Source: CAWAND01 sp963727915
Lineage (GTDB): Bacteria > Chloroflexota > Anaerolineae > Anaerolineales > E44-bin32
Reading direction: 5' to 3'
NCBI GenBank assembly: GCA_963727915.1
Contig: CAVSID010000002.1
Span: 442,187 to 506,186 of the forward strand
DNA length: 64,000 nucleotides
Part shown: positions 37,511 through 46,903 of the stretch, piece after piece
Numbering within the stretch: position 1 is the stretch's first letter
Layout: each line of letters opens with the position of its first letter
The notes under the pieces: model-generated
What the model was told of the DNA's origin: nothing
Database searches by the model: none
Seen by the model: only the letters and a program-made list of their open reading frames with translations
Made by a program: the position numbers and the translations under genes

Positions 37511-37868
37511 AGCCGATCATCAAAATGACATAATGTGGGCCCAGACCGTCATTTGCGCTGTCTATGCGCACACGTCTTGCGTAAGACGGACGTTCTCCAC
37601 ACCGACGAACGGGCCTCCCAGCGGAGCCTTTGCACCGCGATTCCGCCGTTCTTGCGTTGCCCCAGCCTCGGTCCCCCCCAGGATTGAAGGGTGGTTGTAA
37701 GGCGTTGAAAGGCGCATCAGCCGCTACACTGAAGTTGCATTTGGCGGCACCGGCCGCCCCAATCCGAAGACGCTCCGGCGCGTGAGGCGCCGGGGGCGCT
37801 GTCCTCGGTTCGCTTAAGAGCGGTGTTCGGCTGGTTGTCGGTAAAGCTTGGTGAGGAGACGAGTCCCC
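37511..37868. other. Intergenic region, divergent promoters
   Basis: About 360 bases between the ADP-ribosylglycohydrolase (minus) and a receiver gene (plus). It holds a GC-rich hairpin (CCGGCGCGTGAGGCGCCGG, about 37776-37794) upstream of the receiver gene, possibly part of its leader. No ORF with coding character was seen. TACACT near 37723 could be a -10 box, without a clear -35. Confidence 0.35.
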
Positions 37869-38309
37869 ATGTACAAGCGCCCGGTAGTGATGGTGGTCGA
37901 TGATGAAGTTGTCTATACGGACGTTATCCGGCTGGTGCTGGAGGACTACGGCGTCGAGGTGGTCATGGCCCACAGTGTCAACCAGGCCTTCAACTTGATC
38001 GACACGGTCAAGCCGGACATGTTCATCGTCGACATTATGATGCCCGACGTAGACGGCCTGCAGTTCGCCCGGCGACTCCGCAGCGACCCTGCCCACGGCG
38101 GCGAGCCGATCCTGATCGCCAGCGCCAAAGCCATGCCTGGCGACCGCGAAGCTGCCCTGGCGGCCGGGGCCACGGAGTTTCTGACCAAACCATTTACCGC
38201 CAAGCAACTGCGCGATATTCTCCGGATCCACTTCCCACTCCCCACGACGGCCGAACTGCGCGCCCCATTTTCGCAAAACGGGCACAAGCGCAGCGCGCCC
38301 GGCAGCTAG
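37869..38309 (+). CDS. Single-domain response regulator
   Basis: 146-residue receiver. ATG 37869 follows GAGGAG. MVVDDEVVYTDVIRLVLEDY carries the acidic pair, Asp55 in FIVDIMMPDVDG is the phosphoacceptor, and the switch Ser and Lys lie in LIASAKA and FLTKPFT. The last ~25 residues (TAELRAPFSQNGHKRSAPGS) are a low-complexity tail. No kinase lies next to it, so its partner is elsewhere in the genome. Intact. Confidence 0.88.
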   Translation: MYKRPVVMVVDDEVVYTDVIRLVLEDYGVEVVMAHSVNQAFNLIDTVKPDMFIVDIMMPDVDGLQFARRLRSDPAHGGEPILIASAKAMPGDREAALAAGATEFLTKPFTAKQLRDILRIHFPLPTTAELRAPFSQNGHKRSAPGS

Positions 38310-38372
38310 ACAGCAAGAACCGCCTCCCCCATCAAGGTCTATCCCAAACGAAGCTCCCGCAGCGGCGGGGCA

Positions 38373-38390
38373 TTGTGAAAGTTTTCACAT
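38373..38390. promoter_or_regulatory. TGTGA-N6-TCACA palindrome
   Basis: TTGTGAAAGTTTTCACAT matches the CRP/FNR-type dyad exactly in both half-sites. It lies between the convergent receiver and ROK-kinase genes, where no promoter is expected, so it may be an isolated site or a 3'-end structure. Confidence 0.4.
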
Positions 38391-38425
38391 ACTCGATTCT
38401 GCAGCAGACGAGCCCCGGCGACGCC

Positions 38426-39343
38426 TCAGGCTTCGGGGTCGGAGGCTGACAGCGCGTCCGAGGCCCGCAAGGCGGCCTCGGCCAGGGCTAATCCCCCCAG
38501 CACGCCGGATCGATCGCCAAGGGCCGGAGGCACAACGTAGTTGTCTATTTCATCCCCCATGGCTGGAAGCGGCAGGTAGCCTTGGAGCAAATCTTGAACT
38601 CTCGAACGGATGCGGGGCATCAGCCCCGCCTGCCGCATCACCCCACCCCCGACGATGATCCGCTCGGGCATCAGGACGGCGATAATGTTCACCAGCCCGT
38701 AGGCCAGGTAGTCGGCCTCCAGCCGCCACGCAGCGTGCTCGGGCGGCAGGGTTTCCGGCGGCGACCCCCAGCGCGCCTCGATCGCCGGGCCGGAGGCCAG
38801 GCCCTCGAGGCAGTCGCCGTGATAAGGGCAGGCCCCCTGGAACGGATCGCTCTGCCGGTCATGTGGCACGAAGATATGCCCCATCTCGGGGTGCATGAGC
38901 CCGTGCACCAAGTGCCCATCGACCATCGCCCCACCGCCAATTCCCGTTCCGACGGTCAAATAGACGTGGCTCGCCAGGCCTTGGGCGGCGCCCCAGCGGC
39001 CTTCCGCCAGCGCGGCGGCGTTGACATCCGTATCCAGCCCGACCGGCACGCCCAGGCGGGCCCCCAGCGGACCGGCCAGATCGGCGTTTGACCAGCCCCG
39101 TTTGGGGGTGGAGGTGATATGGCCCCAGGTGGGCGATCCCGCCCGCAGATCGAGTGGACCGAAGGAACCGATGCCGATGGCAGCCAGATCGGGGTGCGCT
39201 TCGAAGAACTCGGCGGCTCGGCTGATCGTCTCTTGAGGCGTGGTGGTGGGAAAGCGCCGCTCCGCCCGAATATCATCCGGCCCCGTCCCCACGGCGCATA
39301 CGATCTTCGTGCCGCCGGCTTCAACGCCGCCGTACACGGTCAT
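38426..39343 (-). CDS. ROK-family sugar kinase, fructokinase-like
   Basis: 305 residues from ATG 39343. Phosphorylates a hexose, most likely fructose, with ATP. Phosphate motif EAGGTKIVCAVG at the N-terminus, LDTDVNAAALAEGRWGA around the catalytic Asp, VGTGIGGGAMVDG, and the ROK zinc site: His of HPEMGH plus Cys residues in GACPYHGDCLEGLASGPA. That last motif is characteristic of the Bacillus GmuE/YdhR fructokinase group. No sugar transporter or hydrolase is adjacent. The start lacks a clear SD, and an in-frame upstream ATG exists at 39391. Intact. Confidence 0.88.
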   Translation of the reverse strand: MTVYGGVEAGGTKIVCAVGTGPDDIRAERRFPTTTPQETISRAAEFFEAHPDLAAIGIGSFGPLDLRAGSPTWGHITSTPKRGWSNADLAGPLGARLGVPVGLDTDVNAAALAEGRWGAAQGLASHVYLTVGTGIGGGAMVDGHLVHGLMHPEMGHIFVPHDRQSDPFQGACPYHGDCLEGLASGPAIEARWGSPPETLPPEHAAWRLEADYLAYGLVNIIAVLMPERIIVGGGVMRQAGLMPRIRSRVQDLLQGYLPLPAMGDEIDNYVVPPALGDRSGVLGGLALAEAALRASDALSASDPEA

Positions 39344-39678
39344 CGGCGCGCCCGGCGGCGTTCGGCCATGGCGCCCCGCGTTATCGGCCATCCAACGATC
39401 AGATTTGCCGTCCCACCAGAAACCATGTTTCCATCTCTCCAGCCCCTTTGACATCGAGTACATCCCGGATAGTCCCGGTCGGACCAAACATCAAGTTGGC
39501 GACGACGAGCATGGCCTTGTGGAGCCGGGCGTCATGGTCATCTTAGGGATCGATGACTTCCTTCGCCAGGCGGCCAAGCCACCCGTTTCAAGCCAGGAAG
39601 GGCCTTGGGTCTATCTTACAGCCATCCATGCAGCTCCTTCACCTGGCCGAATAACGCGGGCAGGAAGTGCGCTGGGCA
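39344..39678. other. Intergenic region, no gene seen
   Basis: About 335 bases between two minus-strand genes. It contains the 3' flank of the VIT/vWA gene and the presumed promoter of the ROK kinase. No hairpin with a T-run and no coding-like frame was found. Confidence 0.35.
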
Positions 39679-42030
39679 TCAACCGCGTTTGGCCGCGGGA
39701 GCCAGGCGGACCAAGAGGGACTTCAGTGCCCTCCCCTCCGCCCCCGCCTTCTTCAGCCTCTCCAGGCCGGCCGCATAGCGCGCCGTCAGTTGATCCGTCG
39801 TCTCGCCGGCTTCCGCCTGGTGCAACATGTCCAGGGCAAAGGCCACCTGTGCTTTGCCGCTGGCGCCCGCCAGCCAGTCGTGCGCCTTGCGCACCGCCTG
39901 GCGGTGATCTCCAGCCAGCCGCGTGTGACCGGATAGCACCAGGAAAGCCAGCGCCGCCGCTGTGTGCCGGGCGTCCCCACCCCACGATCCGTCCGCCCGC
40001 TGGCCGAGCAGCAGGTTGTCCAAGTCATCCTGTCGGCTTCTGACAGGCCGACCGGTCTTGCCCCCGCTTCCGAGCTTCATCGACCGCCCCGGCGCAGTCT
40101 TCAACAGGGCACGTGAAAAGAGACTCCTCGATCCTTGACGTATCGGCCCCGCCAAATCTGGCAGGCCGCTCGGGCTGGAGGGAAGGCCAAGGCTCTGGGG
40201 CGCGCTGATAAAATCTGGCGACCAACCCATCGGCAGCTCGACCGGCTGGACGATCTCCACTGGCTGGCCTTCGACCCGGATTTGACGCTGGACGGCCACA
40301 AAGGCGGTGAAACGAGAGGCGATACCATAATCCAAGGCTACGGCCTGAATCTCGCCTCTTAACCCTTCTCTTTCGGACGGATAGGCTGCCCAGCGGTCCT
40401 CCAGGGCGGCCACCCTGGCGCGCGCCCATAACGGGGCCAGGTCGATCGACGTCCGCTTGGGCCGGACCTGCTCCTTGAAGGGTCCGGCGGAGGTCCTTCC
40501 CTTGAGGGTCAATGACCTGGGAGAACCTTTGAGCACCACGGTCGCCGTCTGCCCGGCGAACAGCACCGGCAGGTCCGGGTCCGCCGGCTCGCCGGCCGTC
40601 AGGCTCAGGCCATCGGCCAGAGGTTGTCCGATGCGGCTCTCAAGCCCGGCCACTGCGGCGCGGATGTCTTCGCCGGGAGTCAGCAGCGTGCAGCTGCCCC
40701 CACCGGCCAGCGCCAGCCGCTTGAGCAGCGAGCCATTCACCGCCGTGTCGATCCCCAAGGTGAAGAAGCGCGCCTGTCCCCGCCGATGATGCACCGCCGC
40801 CACCAGCTCGTCTACATTCCACGCCTCGCCGTCGGTGATGAAGACCACGGTGCGCACCGCGCCGTCACTTGTCCTGCCGGCCAGAGCGGCTTGAATCGCC
40901 GGCAGCATCTCCGTCCCGCCGCGGGCTTCAAGCGCATCGATCCAGGCGTCGGCCCGATCGAGCGACGACTGGTCGTAGGCCAAGGACTCGTCCGACAGGG
41001 TCTCCACACGGTCGTCGAAGGCGATCAGCCTGAATGAGTTCCCCGCCCGCAGCCCGTGCATCACCGTCCTGAGGGCCAGCTTGGCGGCGACGATCTTTTC
41101 CCCACCCATCGAACCGGAAATGTCGACCACCAGCACCGCTTGACGCGGCAGCGCCTGCGCCTGGACGTCCGTCGGCGCATCGATCCCCAGCAGGGTGAAG
41201 GCGCCATCCGTCCAAGCTCGCAGCATGCCGTCATCGGGCCGCTCCAGGGCATACGCCAGGACGAAATCGCGATCCAAGCTGGCCTTGGCGGCCGGGGCGA
41301 CCCGAACCGAGGCGCCACCAGCGTCTTCAAGATCCATGCGCACGGCGTGCAGCGAGCTTCGCAGCGAGCGCAGCCGGCCCTCGATGGTCACTTCCAGATC
41401 GAGCTGTGCCCCGCCTTCGAGGCGCAGCGGTGGCTGCATGCGGGAGGCATCGGGGACGCGGTCGGTGTCCGGATTGACGCCTGGCCCGCTGTGTCCGATT
41501 GGCTTTCCGGGGAGGTAGCGTGGGGCGATGACGGTTGGGAAGCGCCAGCGCTGCTCCCCGTCCTGCGACGGCAACGTTTCGACAAGCTCCAGCGTAACCT
41601 CGACGCTGCTTTTGGGCGGAAGATTGGTCACCCGTAATGTGTGTACATCCGCCGACTCGGCCGTCAGCAGGCCGGCCTGGTAGCCGGCCTGGCGGGCCTC
41701 GTCGAAAGCGGCTTCGGCATCCTCCCGTTTGCGGCACTCGGCCGTGACCGTCAGGTCGCCTGCGGTGAGGCGCATGGCCAACACCGCCCCGTCCTCCGGA
41801 AGCGGAAAGATGTGTACAGCCTCCACCGGCAGGTCAAGGTCGTTGATAAAGGTTTGCGTCACGGTCGTGCGAGCTACATTCTCAACCATGCGGGCCCTCA
41901 CAGTGACTACACGCAAGGGCAGCGCAACCGGCGTCCCCTCCACCAGGGCCAGCAGGCCACCCAGGCCTTCTGGTTGGGATGGAGCCTCGAGGGTGGGGAG
42001 CAAAGCTTGGTGCACGCTGGGGGTCGTCAT
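39679..42030 (-). CDS. VIT plus vWA domain protein (inter-alpha-trypsin-inhibitor-like)
   Basis: 783 residues, intact, no signal peptide. The VIT domain occupies about 40-170 (ENVARTTVTQTFINDLDLPV, EAVHIFPLPEDGAV, FDEARQAG). The vWA domain follows from about 290 with a full metal site: VVDISGSMGG, ARGGTEMLPA, VVFITDGEAW. A C-terminal helical region after 640 resembles a small sensor/repeat domain (LLLGQRADGSWGGD, then amphipathic helices), similar to terpene-cyclase-like repeats. Its ATG lies one base after the MerR stop codon, with its SD inside the merR end, so it is translationally coupled to that regulator. Cytoplasmic location is inferred from the missing signal. Confidence 0.88.
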   Translation of the reverse strand: MTTPSVHQALLPTLEAPSQPEGLGGLLALVEGTPVALPLRVVTVRARMVENVARTTVTQTFINDLDLPVEAVHIFPLPEDGAVLAMRLTAGDLTVTAECRKREDAEAAFDEARQAGYQAGLLTAESADVHTLRVTNLPPKSSVEVTLELVETLPSQDGEQRWRFPTVIAPRYLPGKPIGHSGPGVNPDTDRVPDASRMQPPLRLEGGAQLDLEVTIEGRLRSLRSSLHAVRMDLEDAGGASVRVAPAAKASLDRDFVLAYALERPDDGMLRAWTDGAFTLLGIDAPTDVQAQALPRQAVLVVDISGSMGGEKIVAAKLALRTVMHGLRAGNSFRLIAFDDRVETLSDESLAYDQSSLDRADAWIDALEARGGTEMLPAIQAALAGRTSDGAVRTVVFITDGEAWNVDELVAAVHHRRGQARFFTLGIDTAVNGSLLKRLALAGGGSCTLLTPGEDIRAAVAGLESRIGQPLADGLSLTAGEPADPDLPVLFAGQTATVVLKGSPRSLTLKGRTSAGPFKEQVRPKRTSIDLAPLWARARVAALEDRWAAYPSEREGLRGEIQAVALDYGIASRFTAFVAVQRQIRVEGQPVEIVQPVELPMGWSPDFISAPQSLGLPSSPSGLPDLAGPIRQGSRSLFSRALLKTAPGRSMKLGSGGKTGRPVRSRQDDLDNLLLGQRADGSWGGDARHTAAALAFLVLSGHTRLAGDHRQAVRKAHDWLAGASGKAQVAFALDMLHQAEAGETTDQLTARYAAGLERLKKAGAEGRALKSLLVRLAPAAKRG

Positions 42031-42031
42031 C

Positions 42032-42606
42032 TTAGGGTATCTCCTCAGACAGAGTTTTCAAGCGCCGCGCCAATTCGGCCGGATCGGCCACGTGCACAGG
42101 GTCGATGAGCAGAGTCACCCCTGGCGCCAATCGGAACGCCGACAGCCCGGCCGGCTCTGCGCCGTGCGGTGCGGATGACAGGCTGAAGCCGCGGCTTGGA
42201 TTGCCGGAGCCGTTGCGGGGCCGGGGCGGCCAGGGGAAGCGGGCGCGCCTCGCTCACTGAGTTCGGTCAGGGAACCCGCCAGGGCAGCCTGCAGGGCCGC
42301 CACCGGCTGGGCAGGGAGCCAGCCCTGCACCTGCCCCAAGCTGAGCCCCTGCGCCTGGAGGGCCTTGATGGCTACCAGCTGCAGCAGGTGCTGATAGCCG
42401 TAAACGGCCTGCCGGCCGTCGTAGCGATCCGGCTTGGAGACCAGCCCCAGGGTCTGGTAGTAGCGCACGGTGCGGGCGTCGAGCTGGGCCGCTACCCGCT
42501 CGTCATCGGATGACAAGCCAGCGCTGGCGAGCTGGCGGTTAACCGCCACCACCAGGCTATCCAGGTCGAATTCCTGCCCCTGCAGTCGTCGCAAGTCGTC
42601 AAACAT
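42032..42606 (-). CDS. MerR-family regulator coupled to the VIT/vWA gene (frame break)
   Basis: About 190 residues. ATG 42606. The MerR helix-turn-helix starts later than usual: ERVAAQLDARTVRYYQTLGL, then VSKPDRYDGRQAVYGYQHLL and LQLVAIKALQAQGLSLGQVQ. A ~40-residue N-terminal extension precedes it. The frame breaks near 42180; the true end is LLIDPVHVADPAELARRLKT followed by LSEEIP and TAA at 42032. The C-terminal part is Pro/Ala-rich, without the cysteines of metal sensors. A sigma-70-like promoter with an overlapping dyad ends exactly at its start codon. It most likely regulates itself and the VIT/vWA gene. Confidence 0.8.
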
Positions 42607-42612
42607 AGCATT

Positions 42613-42641
42613 AGTGTAACATTGACAGTAATTGCTGTCAA
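42613..42641 (-). promoter_or_regulatory. Promoter with MerR-type dyad; leaderless transcript expected
   Basis: On the minus strand: -35 TTGACA (42641-42636), 17-base spacer, -10 TACACT (42618-42613). The perfect dyad TTGACAG-TAATTG-CTGTCAA spans 42622-42641, over the -35 box and most of the spacer, as for MerR operators. Only six bases lie between the -10 box and the merR ATG, so transcription should start at or next to the A of the start codon. Confidence 0.7.
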
Positions 42642-43052
42642 GTTGTTGGGATAGCTGTCGAGATGAGGCTCTATATGTGGGCGCGCCCCCTTGTCGTGGC
42701 GAGGGAGCTGTCCTGGCGAGGAAGAGGCGTCTGGGCCAAGGATACTGAAACACAGTTGCTCGGTGATAGACGACAGTGGCTGTCTTTGATCTACCCCCCT
42801 ACAGGCCCCCCTTATCAAAGGGCGGCCCTGCCCTTCGCTTCGCTCAGGATGCACGCTAGGGGCGGAAGCCCGCCCCCAGACCTCCTGCAAGCACGCACGT
42901 TGATCTCGGCGGCTTCGCTACACCCGACCGGATGACACCACCCCGCCCTCCTGCCTGGGAGGAGGCGGCCCTTCTTTCCCTGAAACGATGCTTCCCGGCC
43001 GCTCGGTCGAAGGGCACATCAAGCTTGTCATGCCGTGGCCGGTGGCGCCGGC
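42642..43052. other. Intergenic region, no gene seen
   Basis: About 410 bases upstream of merR and downstream of the first GH5-like gene. Open frames here lack coding character. The stretch 42930-43050 is low in structure; the tandem-duplicated unit begins at its right edge. Confidence 0.35.
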
Positions 43053-43081
43053 CGGGGCCTTGTTCTCCTGAAACCAGGAAC

Positions 43082-44829
43082 TCACCCCGGCGGAGTCGAG
43101 GTCAGGATCTCGATTTCATGCCAGGCGGGCCACAGATCGCCGGCGTAGGTCGTCACCACTCGCACCCGGTCGACCCCGATCAGCGGCGACTCGGGGGTGA
43201 AGGTGAGGACATCGCCCTCATCGGTGGGCCCATCGAAAGTGTGCACAAGCGCCAGGTCCCCGCCTGACTGGCGCACCCATAGCTGGTGCACGGTGCGTCC
43301 GGGCGGGTTCTGAGCGATGGTGAGGGCGATCGAACTCGACGTCGGTTGGTTCTGCGAGGTCGAATTGAATCCACTGTGGCGGTCCGGCGTAGCTATTCCA
43401 GTAGTCCTGGGTGCCATCCGCCGCCAGCTCGGGCGGAAACCCGGGGGCGTAGCTCGAGGCGGTGATCGTGGCCTGGGCGGCGGCATTGAAGCGGATGAAG
43501 TCGAAAGCACCGTAGGCGCAGGGATCCGGCCGGTTAACCGGCGCAAGCACAGTGGAAACAACCCCCTCTCCCTCGGAAGCATTCCAGAACTCGTCCATCG
43601 GGTTCTTGCCCCAGGTCCAGAACAGCCAGCCATCGAAACCGTAGGCGCACAACTCAACCTGCCAGGCCTGGAGCGCCGCCGCAGCGCGTTCGGCCGTGGC
43701 GTAGTTTTGCTTGTCCGCCCCGAATTCTCCCATCAAGATCAACTTGTCGCCCGCCCCTTCCAGGGCGAAGTTCTCGGCGTGGCCCTTGATCGACAGGTCG
43801 TAGCCGGGATAGGCATGAAAATCGAGGAAATCTAGCGGCGACTCGCGCACCACGCGGTCGAGGTACACCAGGCGTTGGTCCCCCTCTCGCACCGGGTTCG
43901 GCTCCTGCTGAACGAAGAAGCCCATCGTCACCAGCGCCGTGGGGTCGACGCTCAGGATCGAGCCCCTGAGCTGCTCGATCCAGTACAGCCAGCCTTCCTC
44001 CATCATGCGCACGCGGTCTTGCGACACTGCCATATCGTAGGTGCTGCCGTTGGCCGTGGTGACCGAGCCGGAGGTTTGACTCAGGGGCAAGGAATCGGCC
44101 TCAAAGAAGGCCTCGTTCTTGAGCTCGTAGGCCAACACGGCGTCGAGCGGCGCACCGCGCTCGATCAGCCCCTGGATCAGATCCACCCAATACATGCGTT
44201 CGCCGTTGATGCCGTGCTCGGTCAAATAGACGCCGTTGTATCCCCCGTAGGCCGCACGGGCCAGCTCCTGACTGTAACCTCCGTCATCTGGAACCCAATC
44301 ATCGGTGAAGACGACGTAGATGCCGTACTGCTTGGCCAAGCGCAGGAAGGTGGTGATGTTGTCAAGGTAGGCGTCGGACAGTCCGCCCGCGGGATCACCG
44401 ATACAGCCACCTACCTCGCCCCAACAGGCATTCTTCCACATCCGCACCGTGTTGAACCCCAGGGACTGCATCTGCTGAAGCTCGGCTTCGGCCTGGTCCA
44501 GTTCGCCGAAGGATGTGTTGAACAGGGCGTCCACCCAGATGTCGCCTCGTCCGGGTGAGGGCCTGGACACCCAGTGGATATAGTCAGCGCCACGCGGCAC
44601 GAAGCGTTCACCGGTTTCCCGGTCGTAGAACTCCATCCCCGATGGGCCCGAGCCGAACCCCAATCCGGTGTTCGACGGCGACCGGCGTTTCCGTGGGCGT
44701 CGGCTCGGCGGTGGGGGGCAGCGGGCTGAGGGTGGGTTCAGGTGCTGGTGATCGGGTCGCGGCGGGCGATGCGCAGGCCACCGCCATTGCCAGAATGATG
44801 AGACCGATAAGTCCATGGCGCAGGTTCAC
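43082..44829 (-). CDS. GH5-like secreted glycosidase with discoidin-type module, copy A (two frame breaks)
   Basis: Probable endo-acting beta-glycosidase (cellulase/mannanase clan), exported as a lipoprotein. GTG 44829 follows AAGGAGG: VNLRHGLIGLIILAMAVACA with lipobox Cys, then a Pro/Thr/Glu linker. A break near 44655 leads into the barrel (FVPRGADYIHWV, LGFNTVRMWKNACWG, YGIYVVFTDDWVPDDGGY). Acid/base Glu in AYELKNEAFFE, His-Tyr in FHAYPGYD, nucleophile Glu in ILMGEFGAD, and Trp in GWLFWTWG. The last ~140 residues, split by a break near 43360, form an F5/8C-like binding module. About 580 residues. Paralogue of the next gene; substrate unknown. Confidence 0.75.
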
Positions 44830-44859
44830 AGACAGCCTCCTTGGGGGCTAGCAAGTGGC

Positions 44860-44885
44860 AGGTCCACCCGATCTGAGGTGGACCT
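44860..44885. promoter_or_regulatory. Inverted repeat upstream of GH5-like copy A
   Basis: AGGTCCACC-CGATCTGA-GGTGGACCT: perfect 9-bp arms and an 8-base spacer, ending 31 bases before the GTG start. The identical repeat precedes copy B. Likely an operator for a sugar-responsive regulator, or a leader hairpin. Confidence 0.55.
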
Positions 44886-45099
44886 TTGGTTCGCTCAACA
44901 AGTTAATTGTCGCCAATGATACAGGAGATCGGGATTGGGAGCCGACGGCCGCACGTTCATGTCATGGCAGGGCGCAGATGGCGGCGAAGCCATCCTTTCG
45001 CCATGGGGCCCCCAAACGAGCGCCTCGGTCGCGCTGCCCGCTCGCCAAAACCGAGGCCCGCGCAGCGGACTGGGGCCTTGTTCTCCTGAAACCAGGAAC

Positions 45100-46846
45100 T
45101 CACCCCGGTGGAGTCGAGGTCAGGATCTCGATCTCATGCCAACCGGGCCACACGTCGAGTGCATAGGTTGTCACCACCCTTACCAGGTCCACACCAACCA
45201 GCGGCTGGTCCGGCTGGTAAGTGAGCACATCACCCTCATGGGTCACTTGATCAAAGGTATGCAAGAGGGCAATGGGCTTGCCCGCCTGCCGCACCCAGAG
45301 TTGGTGCACGCTACGCCCGGGTGGGTCTTGGGTAACTGTGAGCACGAACGACTCGACCTCCGTTGGAGCTGCGAGCGCGAACTGAATCCATTGGGGTGGC
45401 CCACCGGAGCTGATCCAATATTCCCGAGTGCCATCCGCCGCCAGCTCAGGAACGAAATCCAGAGCATGGCTCGAGGCGGTGATCGTGGCCTGGGCGGCGG
45501 CATTGAAACGGATGAAGTCGAAATCGCCGTAGGCGCATGGATCGGGGCGGTTGACCGGCGAGAGCACGGTCGCAACGGCGCCATCCTCTTCATTGGCATT
45601 CCAGAACTCGTCGTCGGGGTTCTGACCCCAGGTCCAGAACAGCCAGCCATCGAACCCGTACTCGCACAACTCGACCTGCCAGGCCTGGAGCGCCGCCGCA
45701 GCGCGATCGGCCGTGGTGTAGAACTCCTTGTCAGCCCCGAACTCACCCATCAGGATCAACTTATCCCCGGCTCCGGGCATAGCGAAGTTCTCAACGTGCT
45801 CTTTCAATGAGAGGTCGTAGCCCGGGTACGGGTGGAAATCGATGAAATCGAGATCCGATTCGCGCACGACACGGTTGAGGTAGACAATGCGCGGGTCATT
45901 TTCACGGACAGGGTTCGGCTCCTGTTGGGAAATGAAACCCATCGTTACAAGCGCCGTCGGATCGATGGCCTGGATCGAAATCCCGCAACTGCTCGATCCA
46001 GTACAGCCAGCCTTCCTCCATCATGCGGATTCGGTCCTGATCATCAGCCATGTCATAGCTGTTACCGTTTGCTGCAGTCACCATCCCCGAGGTCTGGTTC
46101 AGCGGAGGATAATTGACCTCGTAGTACGCCTCGTTCTTCAACTCGTATGCCAACACGGCGTCGAGCGGCGCACCGCGCTCGATCAGCCCCTGGATCAGGT
46201 CCACCCAGTAGGCGCGCTCAGCGTTGATGCCGTGTTGGGTCAGGTAGACACCGTTGTAGCTTGGGTACGCGGCACGGGCGAGTTCCTGGCTGTAGCCGCC
46301 GTCATCCGGAACCCAATCATCGGTGAAGACGACGTAGATCCCGTACTGCTTGGCCAAGCGCAGGAAGGTGGTGATGTTGTCGAGGTAGGCGTCGGACAGC
46401 CCGCCGGCCGGATTACCGATGCATCCGCCCACCTCGCCCCAGCAGGCGTTCTTCCACATCCGCACCGTGTTGAACCCCAGGGACTGCATCTGCTGAAGCT
46501 CGGCTTCGGCCTGGTCCAGTTCGCCGAAGGATGTGTTGAACAGGGCGTCCACCCAGATGTCGCCTCGTCCGGGTGAGGGCCTGGACACCCAGTGGATATA
46601 GTCAGCGCCACGCGGCACGAAGCGTTCACCGGTTTCCCGGTCGTAGAACTCCATCCCAGATGTGCCCAGCCGAACCCCAATTCGGTGCTCGACAGCGACC
46701 GGTCTTTCTGTCGGAGTCGGCTCAGCGGTAGCAGGAATCGGGCTGAGGGTGGGCTCAGGTGCTGGTGATCGGGTCGCGGCGGGCGATGCGCAGGCCACCG
46801 CCATTGCCAGAATGATGAGACCGACAATTCCATGGCGCAGGTTCAC
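45100..46846 (-). CDS. GH5-like secreted glycosidase with discoidin-type module, copy B (frame break)
   Basis: Tandem paralogue of the gene at 43082-44829, with the same architecture: GTG 46846 after AAGGAGG, lipobox AMAVACA, Pro/Thr linker, GH5-like barrel, F5/8C-like module. Catalytic positions are conserved (AYELKNEAYYE, ILMGEFGAD, GWLFWTWG). Differences cluster around the presumed substrate loops (VNYPPLNQTSGMVTAANGN versus ADSLPLSQTSGSVTTANGS) and in the binding module (EYWISSGGPPQWIQFALA). One break near 45985. The pattern suggests recent duplication with some divergence in substrate or ligand preference. Confidence 0.75.
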
Positions 46847-46877
46847 AGACAGCCCTCCTTGGGGGCTAGCAAGTGGC

Positions 46878-46903
46878 AGGTCCACCCGATCTGAGGTGGA
46901 CCT
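46878..46903. promoter_or_regulatory. Inverted repeat upstream of GH5-like copy B
   Basis: Same 9-bp arm, 8-base spacer dyad as at 44860-44885, at the same distance from the GTG start. Perfect conservation of both arms and spacer in two copies supports function, although recent duplication alone could also explain it. Confidence 0.5.

Larger units (their letters stand above)
43053..44970. repeat. Tandem duplication unit, copy A
   Basis: A ~1.92-kb unit containing a GH5-like gene with its 3' flank (GGGGCCTTGTTCTCCTGAAA) and 5' flank (through CGGCCGCAC and TTCATGTCATGGCA). The next unit repeats at an offset of about 2,018 bases. Flanks are almost identical, while coding parts differ in patches, notably in the middle and the binding module. 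Confidence 0.85.

Noticed and set aside
36563..37528. A 321-codon plus-strand open frame opposite the ADP-ribosylglycohydrolase
   Set aside because: The minus strand carries all canonical ARH motifs in a single frame, while the plus-strand product has none.
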